A DNA stretch of 7,049 bases from Flavobacteriaceae bacterium (GTDB lineage: Bacteria; Bacteroidota; Bacteroidia; Flavobacteriales; Flavobacteriaceae): the NCBI GenBank assembly GCA_030625995.1, contig DAOUPU010000132.1, positions 1 through 7,049 of the forward strand, in the 5' to 3' direction. Each line of letters starts with the position of its first letter. The first letter of the stretch is position 1. The translations under genes were made by a program, and so were the position numbers. Shown here piece by piece: positions 1 through 6,143 of the stretch. The notes under the pieces are model-generated. The model ran no database searches. It was not told the DNA's origin and was given only the letters and a program-made list of their open reading frames with translations.

Positions 1-639
1 ATTTGCCTTTAGCATACCAATCAAAACGGCACCTTCCTCTATTTTTAATTTTTCTATACTTTTATTAAAAAAACGTCTGGATGCTGATTCAATTCCTAAG
101 ACATCTTCCCCAAATGGAACCGTGTTCAAATACAAGGTTAAGATCTCTTCCTTACTGTAAATAGCTTCTAACCGATTGGCCAATATTATTTCTTTGGTCT
201 TATTGATAGGCATACTCATAGGACCATGATTCCCACGTCCGTACATATTTTTTGCCAATTGCTGGGTAATAGTACTACCTCCTCCCGATCTTTTATTATT
301 TAACAAGACTGTTTTAAACAAAACCCTGAGTAAACTTCTTGAATCAACTCCCTCATGTTCAAAATAACGAGCATCTTCTGTTGCTACTAATGCATTAATT
401 AATTGAACGGGTAATTGGTCGTATTTTATATTTGTTCTATTCTCAGCAAAATATTTCCCTATTATTAATCCATTGTCAGACAAAACAAGAGAAGCAGTTT
501 CATTCTTAAATTGCTTTAACTCATCTTTTGAATATACATGTCCAAAAACATTATAATATATTGCAACAAAAAAAAATCCCAATATTAGGATGCCCGTGAA
601 AAATAATTTGACTAAGAATTTTATTATTTTTTTTATCAT
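1..639 (-). CDS. Class A penicillin-binding protein (PBP1A-like), N-terminal part with GT51 peptidoglycan glycosyltransferase domain; cut by the left edge
   Basis: The reading frame opens with ATG at 639 and stays open for 213 codons to base 1, so the C-terminus is missing. An uncleaved membrane anchor covers about residues 11-29, placing the enzyme on the periplasmic side of the inner membrane. The GT51 motifs appear in order: EDARYFEHEG (88-97, with E88 as the expected catalytic Glu), GGGSTITQQLAKN (119-131), a third motif ending in E150, YSKEEILTLYLN (161-172) and VPFGEDVLGIESASRRFF (174-191). This family polymerises lipid II into glycan strands. The visible part ends at VLIGMLKAN, where class A enzymes normally continue into a linker and a transpeptidase domain. 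I therefore infer a bifunctional PBP, though a monofunctional glycosyltransferase cannot be excluded. The Arg that usually opens motif 3 is Asn here (N146). The gene starts 54 bases after the stop of the upstream secreted-protein gene, with no terminator seen between them. Confidence 0.9.
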   Translation of the reverse strand, partial: MIKKIIKFLVKLFFTGILILGFFFVAIYYNVFGHVYSKDELKQFKNETASLVLSDNGLIIGKYFAENRTNIKYDQLPVQLINALVATEDARYFEHEGVDSRSLLRVLFKTVLLNNKRSGGGSTITQQLAKNMYGRGNHGPMSMPINKTKEIILANRLEAIYSKEEILTLYLNTVPFGEDVLGIESASRRFFNKSIEKLKIEEGAVLIGMLKAN

Positions 640-693
640 ATTGAAAATGCAGTAACGTTCTACTTCTTCGATAATTGAGGGGAGATTCTATTT

Positions 694-1374
694 TTAATTC
701 TTCATAACAACTAAGGTCGCAACATAACCCGTTAGTATATTCCATTCCTTAGAAGCTATTAAATTGCCAGTTTCATCGAACACATTAAATTCTGCGGTGT
801 TCGGACCGGAGGTTCCTTGATTTAGTGCTTTAATATCTATGCGATTAAAACCTTCTTCCAGTTCTATATCAATTGCGTAATAGCCTGCACGCAATACAAT
901 ACTTGATCTAATGATAACATCATTAACATATAATCTCACTTGATCACCATCGACATAGCTATGGTCTCGACATTCTATTCTAATATTTCTTGTATTCGTT
1001 TCTATTCTACCTAATTCAAGTGCTGTAGTAATCTTGTTAATGCTAACATCTTGCCCATTCCAATATTTTTTAACCAACAAGTCCTTGTCTTTTCTTTTAT
1101 AATCAGACATTCCTCTTTTCTTCTTTTTCTTAATTATATCGTATTTAGGTAGATTTTCAGCAATTTCTTCGAGCGTACCGAATAAGGTTATTATCTCCCC
1201 CTTTCGCTCAAGGGAATTAGTAGATTCAAAACTAATTTGTTCATTTTCATTTACAATGTCGGGCTGATAATTAAAAATATCAGTCTCAATCTCTTTATTA
1301 CTATCAATTTGCGCATTTGCATTTGACAAAATAAAAAACATTATAGGGAATGAAAAGAATACTTTTAAATACAT
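694..1374 (-). CDS. Secreted protein of unknown function with a conserved C-terminal beta-rich domain
   Basis: I chose the ATG at 1374, giving 226 residues. The frame extends two codons further to a TTG, but the ATG leads straight into a clean signal peptide (YLKVFFSFPIMFFILSNANA, cleavage before Gln22). The mature protein has an acidic, Asn-rich stretch (about 22-75), a very basic patch at 82-87 (KKKKKR) and a C-terminal domain from about 104 to 226. That domain alternates short hydrophobic strands and contains IRIECRDHSYVDGDQVRLYV (131-150) and ALNQGTSGPNTAEF (183-196). I recognise this C-terminal pattern from uncharacterised secreted proteins of flavobacteria, but I know of no assigned function. 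The strand pattern suggests a beta-sandwich, possibly for binding or structural use (inference). No catalytic motif or sorting domain is evident. The gene lies 96 bases downstream of the 1471-2766 gene and has a promoter-like site of its own. Confidence 0.8.
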   Translation of the reverse strand: MYLKVFFSFPIMFFILSNANAQIDSNKEIETDIFNYQPDIVNENEQISFESTNSLERKGEIITLFGTLEEIAENLPKYDIIKKKKKRGMSDYKRKDKDLLVKKYWNGQDVSINKITTALELGRIETNTRNIRIECRDHSYVDGDQVRLYVNDVIIRSSIVLRAGYYAIDIELEEGFNRIDIKALNQGTSGPNTAEFNVFDETGNLIASKEWNILTGYVATLVVMKN

Positions 1375-1427
1375 CGACAATTCAATATTAAAGTAATTTA
1401 ATACCTTCTTTAAACGGGGCGAAAGTA

Positions 1428-1435
1428 CAAATTAA
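1428..1435 (-). promoter_or_regulatory. Putative Bacteroidota-type -7 promoter element for the 694-1374 gene
   Basis: On the minus strand this reads TTAATTTG, one mismatch from the flavobacterial -7 consensus TAnnTTTG. It is followed directly by TACTTTCGCC, a run often seen at transcription starts in this phylum. It lies about 54 bases before the ATG at 1374, in the gap between two genes. No clear TTG -33 element is found at the expected distance upstream, so the call rests on the -7 box and its position. Confidence 0.4.
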
Positions 1436-1470
1436 AGAATATAATAATATTAAAACTTTATTAAAAGTTC

Positions 1471-2766
1471 CTATCCGTTACTTTGATATTGTCGATTTAT
1501 TTTTTTTATGGCATTTTCTATGGACTTATCCGGCTCAATAACATTGTGTTCTCCCCAAAACTCGGGATTTGAAAAACCAGAGGCTTCATCATGCAAAATA
1601 ATGTTTGCACTTAATTTTTCTTTATTCTTTAAATTGGTTTTATCAGAATTAGTCTTCCAGTCAGTTACAGCCATTTCAATGGTTATATAATAATTAGAGT
1701 TAAATATTCTCTTTTTCCAATCTATTTTAAAGCCTAATTCAATTCTGCTATATCCGTGATACCATTTGCCATTACTGATAATATAATCAATTCTATAACT
1801 TGCAGTTGTTGGTATAACATCTGCTTTACTTGGCTTTCTTTTTACAAAATATTTACTTGCACTTTTTTGATCGTCCAGATTCAAATTAAAAAATGCTTTA
1901 CTTAAGGCGTAAGTGTTAGCATCAACAAAAAGTTGACCATAAAATAGGGGTATTGAAACATAACCCTTCGGTTTAAAATTGATAACATAGGTAACTCTAT
2001 CATTGAGTTTTATTGCTTTATCAAAATTGAACTCATAGTGGCGAAAAATGTCTTCATTAAAAAACAGATCTTGATTTTTAATCATATCCATATTCAAATT
2101 ATTATACGGCCCTCCTTGAAGTTTTATCACTAATGTATCCAATTTGTTGTAATTGGTGCTTTTTCTAACCTTATTCAATTTTACATAATCATCACCTCCT
2201 CCTTTAATCGGCTTATTATAGACCAGGATAACAGCTTCTGAAAGTGATGCGTATGATTTTCTTTTTTTTATGGATTCTCTATAAAATGCCTTTAAAATGG
2301 TATGATCATCAAATGAATTTGCTTTCCTATTAGACATTACCTTTTTGATGATTTCATTCGGGTTTCCGGACAAAATATTAATTTCATCCAACTTTTCTAC
2401 TGATTCATAAAGTCGAATTGTATATACTTTTTTCTTAAATTCTGATATTGGAATTACCTTATTAATATAACCTAAATAATTTACCGTAACACTTTTATCT
2501 CTTTCTTGCTTAGGAACTTTCAACAGGAAAGTTCCTTCTATATTTGTTATTGTAGAGATGTTAGTTTCGTTAACCGCTACACTTGCGTATTCCAATGGCT
2601 GTTTAGTATCACCTCTCAATACCAATCCTCTAATTTCAATATAATTTTTTCCGTCAGCATCCTGTGCGATTGCTTGAGGAACTGAATTAAAATATCCTAT
2701 TACTATTAAACAAAAAATAGCAAAATACATTGGATATTTACCCTTTGATTCTACTTTAATTTTCAT
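1471..2766 (-). CDS. Exported carboxypeptidase-regulatory-like domain protein of unknown function
   Basis: The ATG at 2766 opens a 431-residue protein. It has a long signal peptide: a basic start, a hydrophobic core at about 12-27 and likely cleavage after AIA (residue 34). Residues about 42-120 match the carboxypeptidase-regulatory-like fold, seen in IEIRGLVLRGDTKQPLEYAS, the short loop TNISTITNIEGTFLLKVP and the VNYLGY strand. In Bacteroidota this small beta-sandwich usually sits in front of TonB-dependent receptors or DUF5686-type proteins. Here it is followed by about 300 residues rich in Tyr, Phe and Lys (about 130-431) without an obvious TonB plug or peptidase motif. That part begins with NPNEIIKKVMSNRKAN, resembling the corresponding stretch of DUF5686-type proteins, but the protein is far shorter than those. 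Periplasmic or outer-membrane location is inferred. The gene is separated from modC by 119 bases and is probably a separate transcription unit. Confidence 0.8.
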   Translation of the reverse strand: MKIKVESKGKYPMYFAIFCLIVIGYFNSVPQAIAQDADGKNYIEIRGLVLRGDTKQPLEYASVAVNETNISTITNIEGTFLLKVPKQERDKSVTVNYLGYINKVIPISEFKKKVYTIRLYESVEKLDEINILSGNPNEIIKKVMSNRKANSFDDHTILKAFYRESIKKRKSYASLSEAVILVYNKPIKGGGDDYVKLNKVRKSTNYNKLDTLVIKLQGGPYNNLNMDMIKNQDLFFNEDIFRHYEFNFDKAIKLNDRVTYVINFKPKGYVSIPLFYGQLFVDANTYALSKAFFNLNLDDQKSASKYFVKRKPSKADVIPTTASYRIDYIISNGKWYHGYSRIELGFKIDWKKRIFNSNYYITIEMAVTDWKTNSDKTNLKNKEKLSANIILHDEASGFSNPEFWGEHNVIEPDKSIENAIKKINRQYQSNG

Positions 2767-2885
2767 TGTAAATAAGGTTTAATAAAATTTATACTCTGTT
2801 AAAACACAAGTTAATCATTTTTATATTTATAAAAAAGAACTTTAACTTTAGGATTTGAAAGAGAGTGTTATAAGAATTTAACAGC

Positions 2886-3761
2886 CTATTTTATTTTTTT
2901 AATTACAGGATCAAATCTCTCCGATGAGATGATGATTTTTTCTCCTAGTTTGAGTTCACTGGCCTTATCCAAATCTAACGGAACACAGATTAAATCCCTA
3001 CCGATCAAAACTGTTACTTTTGCTTCTAAATTTACTATTTCAACGCTAATTACTTCACCTGAAAGTACAAATCCATCCTTCATTTCAGAATGCATAAACA
3101 TTTCCTTTGGTGTGCCTTTACTCACAATTTTACCATGGTCTAATTCCATCAAATAGTCTGACATTTTTATTATTTCTGAAACATCATGGCTAATTAAAAT
3201 AGTGGTTAATTTAAACTCATTATGAACTTTAAGAATGTATTGTTGCAGCCTAATTCGCATTTCATCATCAAGAGCGGAAAGAGGTTCATCCAAGAGCAAT
3301 ATTTCCGGTCTTTGGACTAATGTTCTCGCCAAAGCAACTCTTTGTTTTTGACCCCCTGACAGAGTATTCGGACTTCTGCTTTGCAAATCACCTAAGTCTA
3401 CGATATCCATAAGATCACTCACAATTTTTTTATCTTGTCCTTTGGTGAGTGCAAAGGTTAAATTCTCCTTTACAGACATATTGGGGAATAAGGAATAGTC
3501 CTGAAAAACAAACCCTAAATTTCTTTTTTGTGTTCTTAGGTCGATCCTTTTTTTCTTATCAAACCATATCTTGCCGTTCACTACTATACTCCCTTTATCA
3601 GGTTTAAGCAAGCCAGCAATTATTTTTAAAATCGTTGTTTTCCCAGCACCCGACTTTCCATAAAGCGTTAGTAGTTTTCCATTGGAAATATTAAAATTGA
3701 CTTCTAAATTCATACTTCCGGAATTAGATTGCAATTTTTTATGTATGGAAATATCTATCAT
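2886..3761 (-). CDS. modC: Molybdate ABC transporter ATP-binding protein ModC (short form)
   Basis: This is the cytoplasmic ATPase that powers molybdate (or tungstate) import through ModB. All ABC ATPase motifs are present in the 291 residues: Walker A GKSGAGKT (35-42), Q-loop Gln87 in VFQDYSLFPN, signature LSGGQKQRVALAR (134-146), Walker B ILLLDE (154-159) and switch His192 in ISHDV. The tail (about 234-291, starting GEVISVEIVNLEAKVTVLIG) looks like a single TOBE/Mop-type beta domain. Such domains bind oxyanions in ModC and can give trans-inhibition. The protein is clearly shorter than E. coli-type ModC (about 350 residues), so the regulatory tail is reduced. The ATG shares an ATGA overlap with the modB stop (3758-3761), indicating coupled translation. 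The assignment to ModC rather than another oxyanion ATPase rests on the neighbours modA and modB. Confidence 0.93.
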   Translation of the reverse strand: MIDISIHKKLQSNSGSMNLEVNFNISNGKLLTLYGKSGAGKTTILKIIAGLLKPDKGSIVVNGKIWFDKKKRIDLRTQKRNLGFVFQDYSLFPNMSVKENLTFALTKGQDKKIVSDLMDIVDLGDLQSRSPNTLSGGQKQRVALARTLVQRPEILLLDEPLSALDDEMRIRLQQYILKVHNEFKLTTILISHDVSEIIKMSDYLMELDHGKIVSKGTPKEMFMHSEMKDGFVLSGEVISVEIVNLEAKVTVLIGRDLICVPLDLDKASELKLGEKIIISSERFDPVIKKIK

Positions 3762-4426
3762 TTAATTTTCTTTAAGTAGCCCCCATTCAAAAGATATACA
3801 AGGAGTAATATAAAAAATGTAATTGCAAATAGAATCATCGAATAGTTATTGGCTACAGTATAATTTAAAGATTCTACCTCATCATAAATCGCTATAGAAG
3901 CAACCTTTGTTTTCCCAGGGATATTACCCCCTATCATAAGAATAACCCCAAATTCACCAACAGTATGAGCAAAAGAAAGCACAATTCCTGTGAGCAAAGA
4001 AGGCTTAATATTAGGAAGTAAAACTTTGTTTAAAGTTATAATTTTTGATTTCCCTAATACATAGGAAGCTTCTTTTAAAGTTGGTGATAAATTGGCAAAA
4101 CCAGATTGGATGGGATGCACCATAAAAGGCAGACTGTATATTATGGAAGCGATTACCAAACCTTCAAAGGAAAATACCAACTTCAAACCCAACCATGTAT
4201 CCAACCAGTTTCCAAAAGCATTTGATGGGCTAAAAGCTATCAATAAATAAAAACCTAAAACAGTTGGCGGCAGTACCAAGGGCATACTCACCAATGTTTC
4301 CATGACCGGTTTAATTTTCGACTTGGTATAGGCCATCCAATAGGATAATGGTATGGATATTATAAACAAGAATACCGTAGTGATAAAAGCCAACTTGAAT
4401 GTTAATATTAAAGGATTCCAATCCAT
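3758..4426 (-). CDS. modB: Molybdate ABC transporter permease ModB
   Basis: This is the inner-membrane channel subunit, expected to work as a homodimer with two ModC subunits. The 222-residue length fits the family. Hydrophobic segments lie at about 8-30, 45-65, 87-105, 143-165 and 195-213. The ModB-typical stretch MPLVLPPTVLGFYLL is at 48-62. The EAA loop that docks on the ATPase is at 119-138 (EASYVLGKSK...NKVLLP), followed by the conserved AHTVGEFGVILMIGGNIPGKT at 153-173. The ATG at 4426 comes 18 bases after the modA stop, and the TGA stop overlaps the modC start. The three genes therefore form one operon in the order A-B-C. Sulfate and tungstate permeases are related, but the GEFG region and the ModA next door favour molybdate. 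Confidence 0.94.
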   Translation of the reverse strand: MDWNPLILTFKLAFITTVFLFIISIPLSYWMAYTKSKIKPVMETLVSMPLVLPPTVLGFYLLIAFSPSNAFGNWLDTWLGLKLVFSFEGLVIASIIYSLPFMVHPIQSGFANLSPTLKEASYVLGKSKIITLNKVLLPNIKPSLLTGIVLSFAHTVGEFGVILMIGGNIPGKTKVASIAIYDEVESLNYTVANNYSMILFAITFFILLLVYLLNGGYLKKIK

Positions 4427-4444
4427 AATTTGTGATCTAAACTC

Positions 4445-5209
4445 TTATTTATTGTTTAAGGCATACCCAAATTTAATTAAAATTTTACCCGCCTTTTTGG
4501 AGAGTAAAAAATCATAAAACTTTTCAGCATCCTCTCGATGATCATTTCTATTTTTTAAAATTACTACTCCTTGAGCAATTGGTCTATATGAATTAATATT
4601 CATTTCTATCCAATTATCATTTTCTTTCATATTTGGAGATAACACAACTGATTTAGCCGTAAATCCAACTTCTGCAACTTCAGAAGTAATGAACTGATTG
4701 GTTTGCGATATACTCTCTCCAAATACAAGCTTATCTTTTATCTCATCATAAATGCCTTCATTTTTTAGCACTTCTAAGGCTGGAATACCATAAGGAGCTA
4801 TTCTTGCATTTGCTACAGCAATGTGCTTTACTTCATCCGATGTCAAGAAATCCAAACTCAAATTGACAGACCTTGACATTGTCCATAGAACCAAGCGACC
4901 ATAGGCATAAATGGTGGGCTCCTTTATTGTAAAGCCACTTATATAAAGGTCTTCAGGATATTTCATATTTGCCGAAACAAATAGGTCAAAAGGAGCTCCT
5001 TGTTTGATCTGAGCCGTCAATTTACCAGAAGACCCGACAATTATCTCGCACTTAATTCCTGTTTTTTTTGTAAACGATTCTGTGAGTTCTCTCATAACGA
5101 ATTGCATATTAGCTGCAGTCGCAATGGTAAGTTTGTCCTGACTATCTTTTTCGCAAGAAATAAATAAGACAAAAAAAACTATAAATAAATAATTGCTAAT
5201 TCTCATCAT
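4445..5209 (-). CDS. modA: Molybdate-binding protein ModA, predicted lipoprotein
   Basis: This is the periplasmic receptor that captures molybdate (or tungstate) and delivers it to ModB. I start it at the ATG at 5209 (254 residues). The frame reaches a TTG at 5221, but the ATG gives a compact signal peptide, and a second ATG follows directly at 5206. The signal MMRISNYLFIVFFVLFIS ends at Cys19 followed by EKDSQ, a lipobox-like site with Phe at -3, so lipidation is likely but not certain. The fold markers of ModA are present: LTIATAANMQFVMREL (27-42), VGSSGKLTAQIKQGAPFDLFVSA (58-80), ARIAPYGIPALEVL (135-148) and EVGFTAKSVV (180-189). The ATAAN and GSSGK loops plus Tyr140 match the Azotobacter-like ModA group, where Asn replaces the Ser of the E. 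coli AAAS loop. It heads the modABC operon. No ModE gene is visible. Confidence 0.93.
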   Translation of the reverse strand: MMRISNYLFIVFFVLFISCEKDSQDKLTIATAANMQFVMRELTESFTKKTGIKCEIIVGSSGKLTAQIKQGAPFDLFVSANMKYPEDLYISGFTIKEPTIYAYGRLVLWTMSRSVNLSLDFLTSDEVKHIAVANARIAPYGIPALEVLKNEGIYDEIKDKLVFGESISQTNQFITSEVAEVGFTAKSVVLSPNMKENDNWIEMNINSYRPIAQGVVILKNRNDHREDAEKFYDFLLSKKAGKILIKFGYALNNK

Positions 5210-5281
5210 TTCATTGTTCAAAATAAAAAGGCAATACTAAAGGTTTTTTGAAACAATACCATATTTCAAACCTGATATTTT

Positions 5282-5318
5282 AAAAAAGCCTATTCGAATA
5301 AATCCATTCGAATAAGCT
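5282..5318 (-). terminator. Rho-independent terminator downstream of aqpZ
   Basis: Read on the minus strand, the arms are AGCTTATTCGAAT (5318-5306) and ATTCGAATAGGCT (5299-5287). They form a 13-bp stem with one G-U pair around a six-base loop, followed at once by a run of six T (5287-5282). It begins 28 bases past the aqpZ stop and lies upstream of modA, so it separates the aqpZ transcript from modABC. In the opposite direction the T run is weak (CTCTTT). Confidence 0.85.
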
Positions 5319-5346
5319 CTTTAAAATAGAAAATGATTGCTTTCTT

Positions 5347-6036
5347 TTAACTATCTGTTTCCGGTGACATGTATTTATATATCAATCCAGCCAATATTGC
5401 CCCAATTATAGGAGCCACCCAGAATAACCATAATTGTTCAGTAGCAGGGCCTCCAACAAATATTGCCTGACTGGTACTACGAGCAGGGTTTACAGAGGTA
5501 TTTGTAACCGGGATACTAATTAAATGTATCAATGTTAATCCAAGACCAATGGCCAAACCGGCAAAGCCCTTAGGAGCCTTAGAATGTGTAGCTCCTAATA
5601 TAATGATCAGGAACATAAAGGTCATCACAACTTCAGTTACCAGTGCTGCAAGCATACTGTAACCCCCTGGTGAATACTCGCCATACCCATTGGAAGCAAA
5701 TCCACCAATTTCAAATCCGGGCTTACCGGTTGCTATAATATATAAGATTCCTGCTCCTGCAATTCCTCCCAGCACTTGAGAGATTATATAAGGGATCAAA
5801 TCTTTTTTGTCAAATCTACCACCGATCCAAAGACCAATGGAAACAGCCGGGTTAAGATGACATCCTGAAATGTGACCAATTGCATAGGCCATGGTTAATA
5901 CTGTTAAACCAAATGCCAAGGCTACTCCGGCAAAGCCAATTCCTAACTCAGGGAATGCTGCCGCCAAAACAGCGCTACCACAACCCCCCAGCACTAACCA
6001 AAGCGTACCGATAAATTCTGCTACTAATTTTTTCAT
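5347..6036 (-). CDS. aqpZ: Aquaporin Z (MIP family water channel)
   Basis: This is a tetrameric inner-membrane water channel of 229 residues, the usual length. Both pore half-helices are present: SGCHLNPAVSIG with NPA at 62-64 and TNTSVNPARS with NPA at 183-185. All four residues of the aromatic/arginine filter expected from E. coli AqpZ are kept: Phe42, His171, Thr180 and Arg186. This points to a strict water channel rather than a glycerol facilitator, which would have a wider filter and an Asp after the second NPA motif. Long stretches read almost as in the E. coli protein, for example FASNGYGEYSPGGYSML (113-129) and LTLIHLISIPVTNTSVNPAR (167-186). The ATG at 6036 is immediately followed by a typical first transmembrane helix (MKKLVAEFIGTLWLVLGGCG). 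It is flanked by a structured 107-base leader and a terminator, so it is probably transcribed alone. Its base composition is richer in G+C than its neighbours. Confidence 0.97.
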   Translation of the reverse strand: MKKLVAEFIGTLWLVLGGCGSAVLAAAFPELGIGFAGVALAFGLTVLTMAYAIGHISGCHLNPAVSIGLWIGGRFDKKDLIPYIISQVLGGIAGAGILYIIATGKPGFEIGGFASNGYGEYSPGGYSMLAALVTEVVMTFMFLIIILGATHSKAPKGFAGLAIGLGLTLIHLISIPVTNTSVNPARSTSQAIFVGGPATEQLWLFWVAPIIGAILAGLIYKYMSPETDS

Positions 6037-6074
6037 TGTTAAAGTTTTAAAGTTAATTAATGATTTTTATTAAT

Positions 6075-6127
6075 GCTTATTAATAATGTAAGCGATTATA
6101 AATTTATAAAAAATATAATAACTCGCT
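6075..6127 (-). promoter_or_regulatory. Structured leader upstream of aqpZ with two overlapping inverted repeats
   Basis: On the minus strand, AGCGA (6127-6123) and TTAT (6121-6118) can pair with ATAA and TCGCT (6099-6091), with one bulged base. GCTTA (6093-6089) can pair with TAAGC (6079-6075). The two hairpins share bases 6091-6093 and so cannot both form fully. No T run follows either one, so neither is a standard terminator. The stems are short and AT-rich, and could arise by chance. The rest of the 107-base gap is AT-rich with repeated ATTAAT words, and I see no TAnnTTTG promoter box in it. Confidence 0.25.
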
Positions 6128-6143
6128 AATTGTATTATAGTTA

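Noticed and set aside
551..745. A 64-residue minus-strand frame spanning the PBP start and the upstream gap
   Set aside because: It overlaps the PBP N-terminus and the end of the 694-1374 gene in another frame, and its product has no signal, motif or protein-like pattern.
1375..1380. Upstream TTG start for the 694-1374 gene (and likewise TTG at 5221 for modA)
   Set aside because: In both genes an ATG a few codons later opens directly into the signal peptide, and the extra residues add nothing conserved.
1454..1469. AACTTT-ATTA-AAAGTT hairpin just after the 1471-2766 stop
   Set aside because: The six-base stem has a single G-C pair and no proper T run, so a terminator call is not supported. 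It may help end transcription weakly.
1508..1690. Plus-strand open frame inside the 1471-2766 gene
   Set aside because: It is antisense to a well-supported gene, and its composition is that of a shadow frame.
2809..2816. TTAACTTG on the minus strand as a promoter box for the 1471-2766 gene
   Set aside because: It has two mismatches to the consensus and no -33 partner.
2865..2883. TGTTA/TAACA inverted repeat after the modC stop
   Set aside because: It has five pairs, a wide loop and no T run, so it is too weak to call a terminator.
2929..3156. Plus-strand open frame inside modC
   Set aside because: It is antisense to the conserved TOBE-like tail of ModC and has no independent support.
5232..5239. 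TAGTATTG on the minus strand as a -7 promoter box for modA
   Set aside because: It has one mismatch to TAnnTTTG, but the nearest TTG boxes lie 14 or 27 bases upstream, outside the usual spacing. The position is suitable but the support is too thin.
5891..6073. Plus-strand open frame over the aqpZ start
   Set aside because: It is antisense to the first AqpZ helices, and its Ala/Pro-rich product reflects the reverse of Gly/Ala codons.
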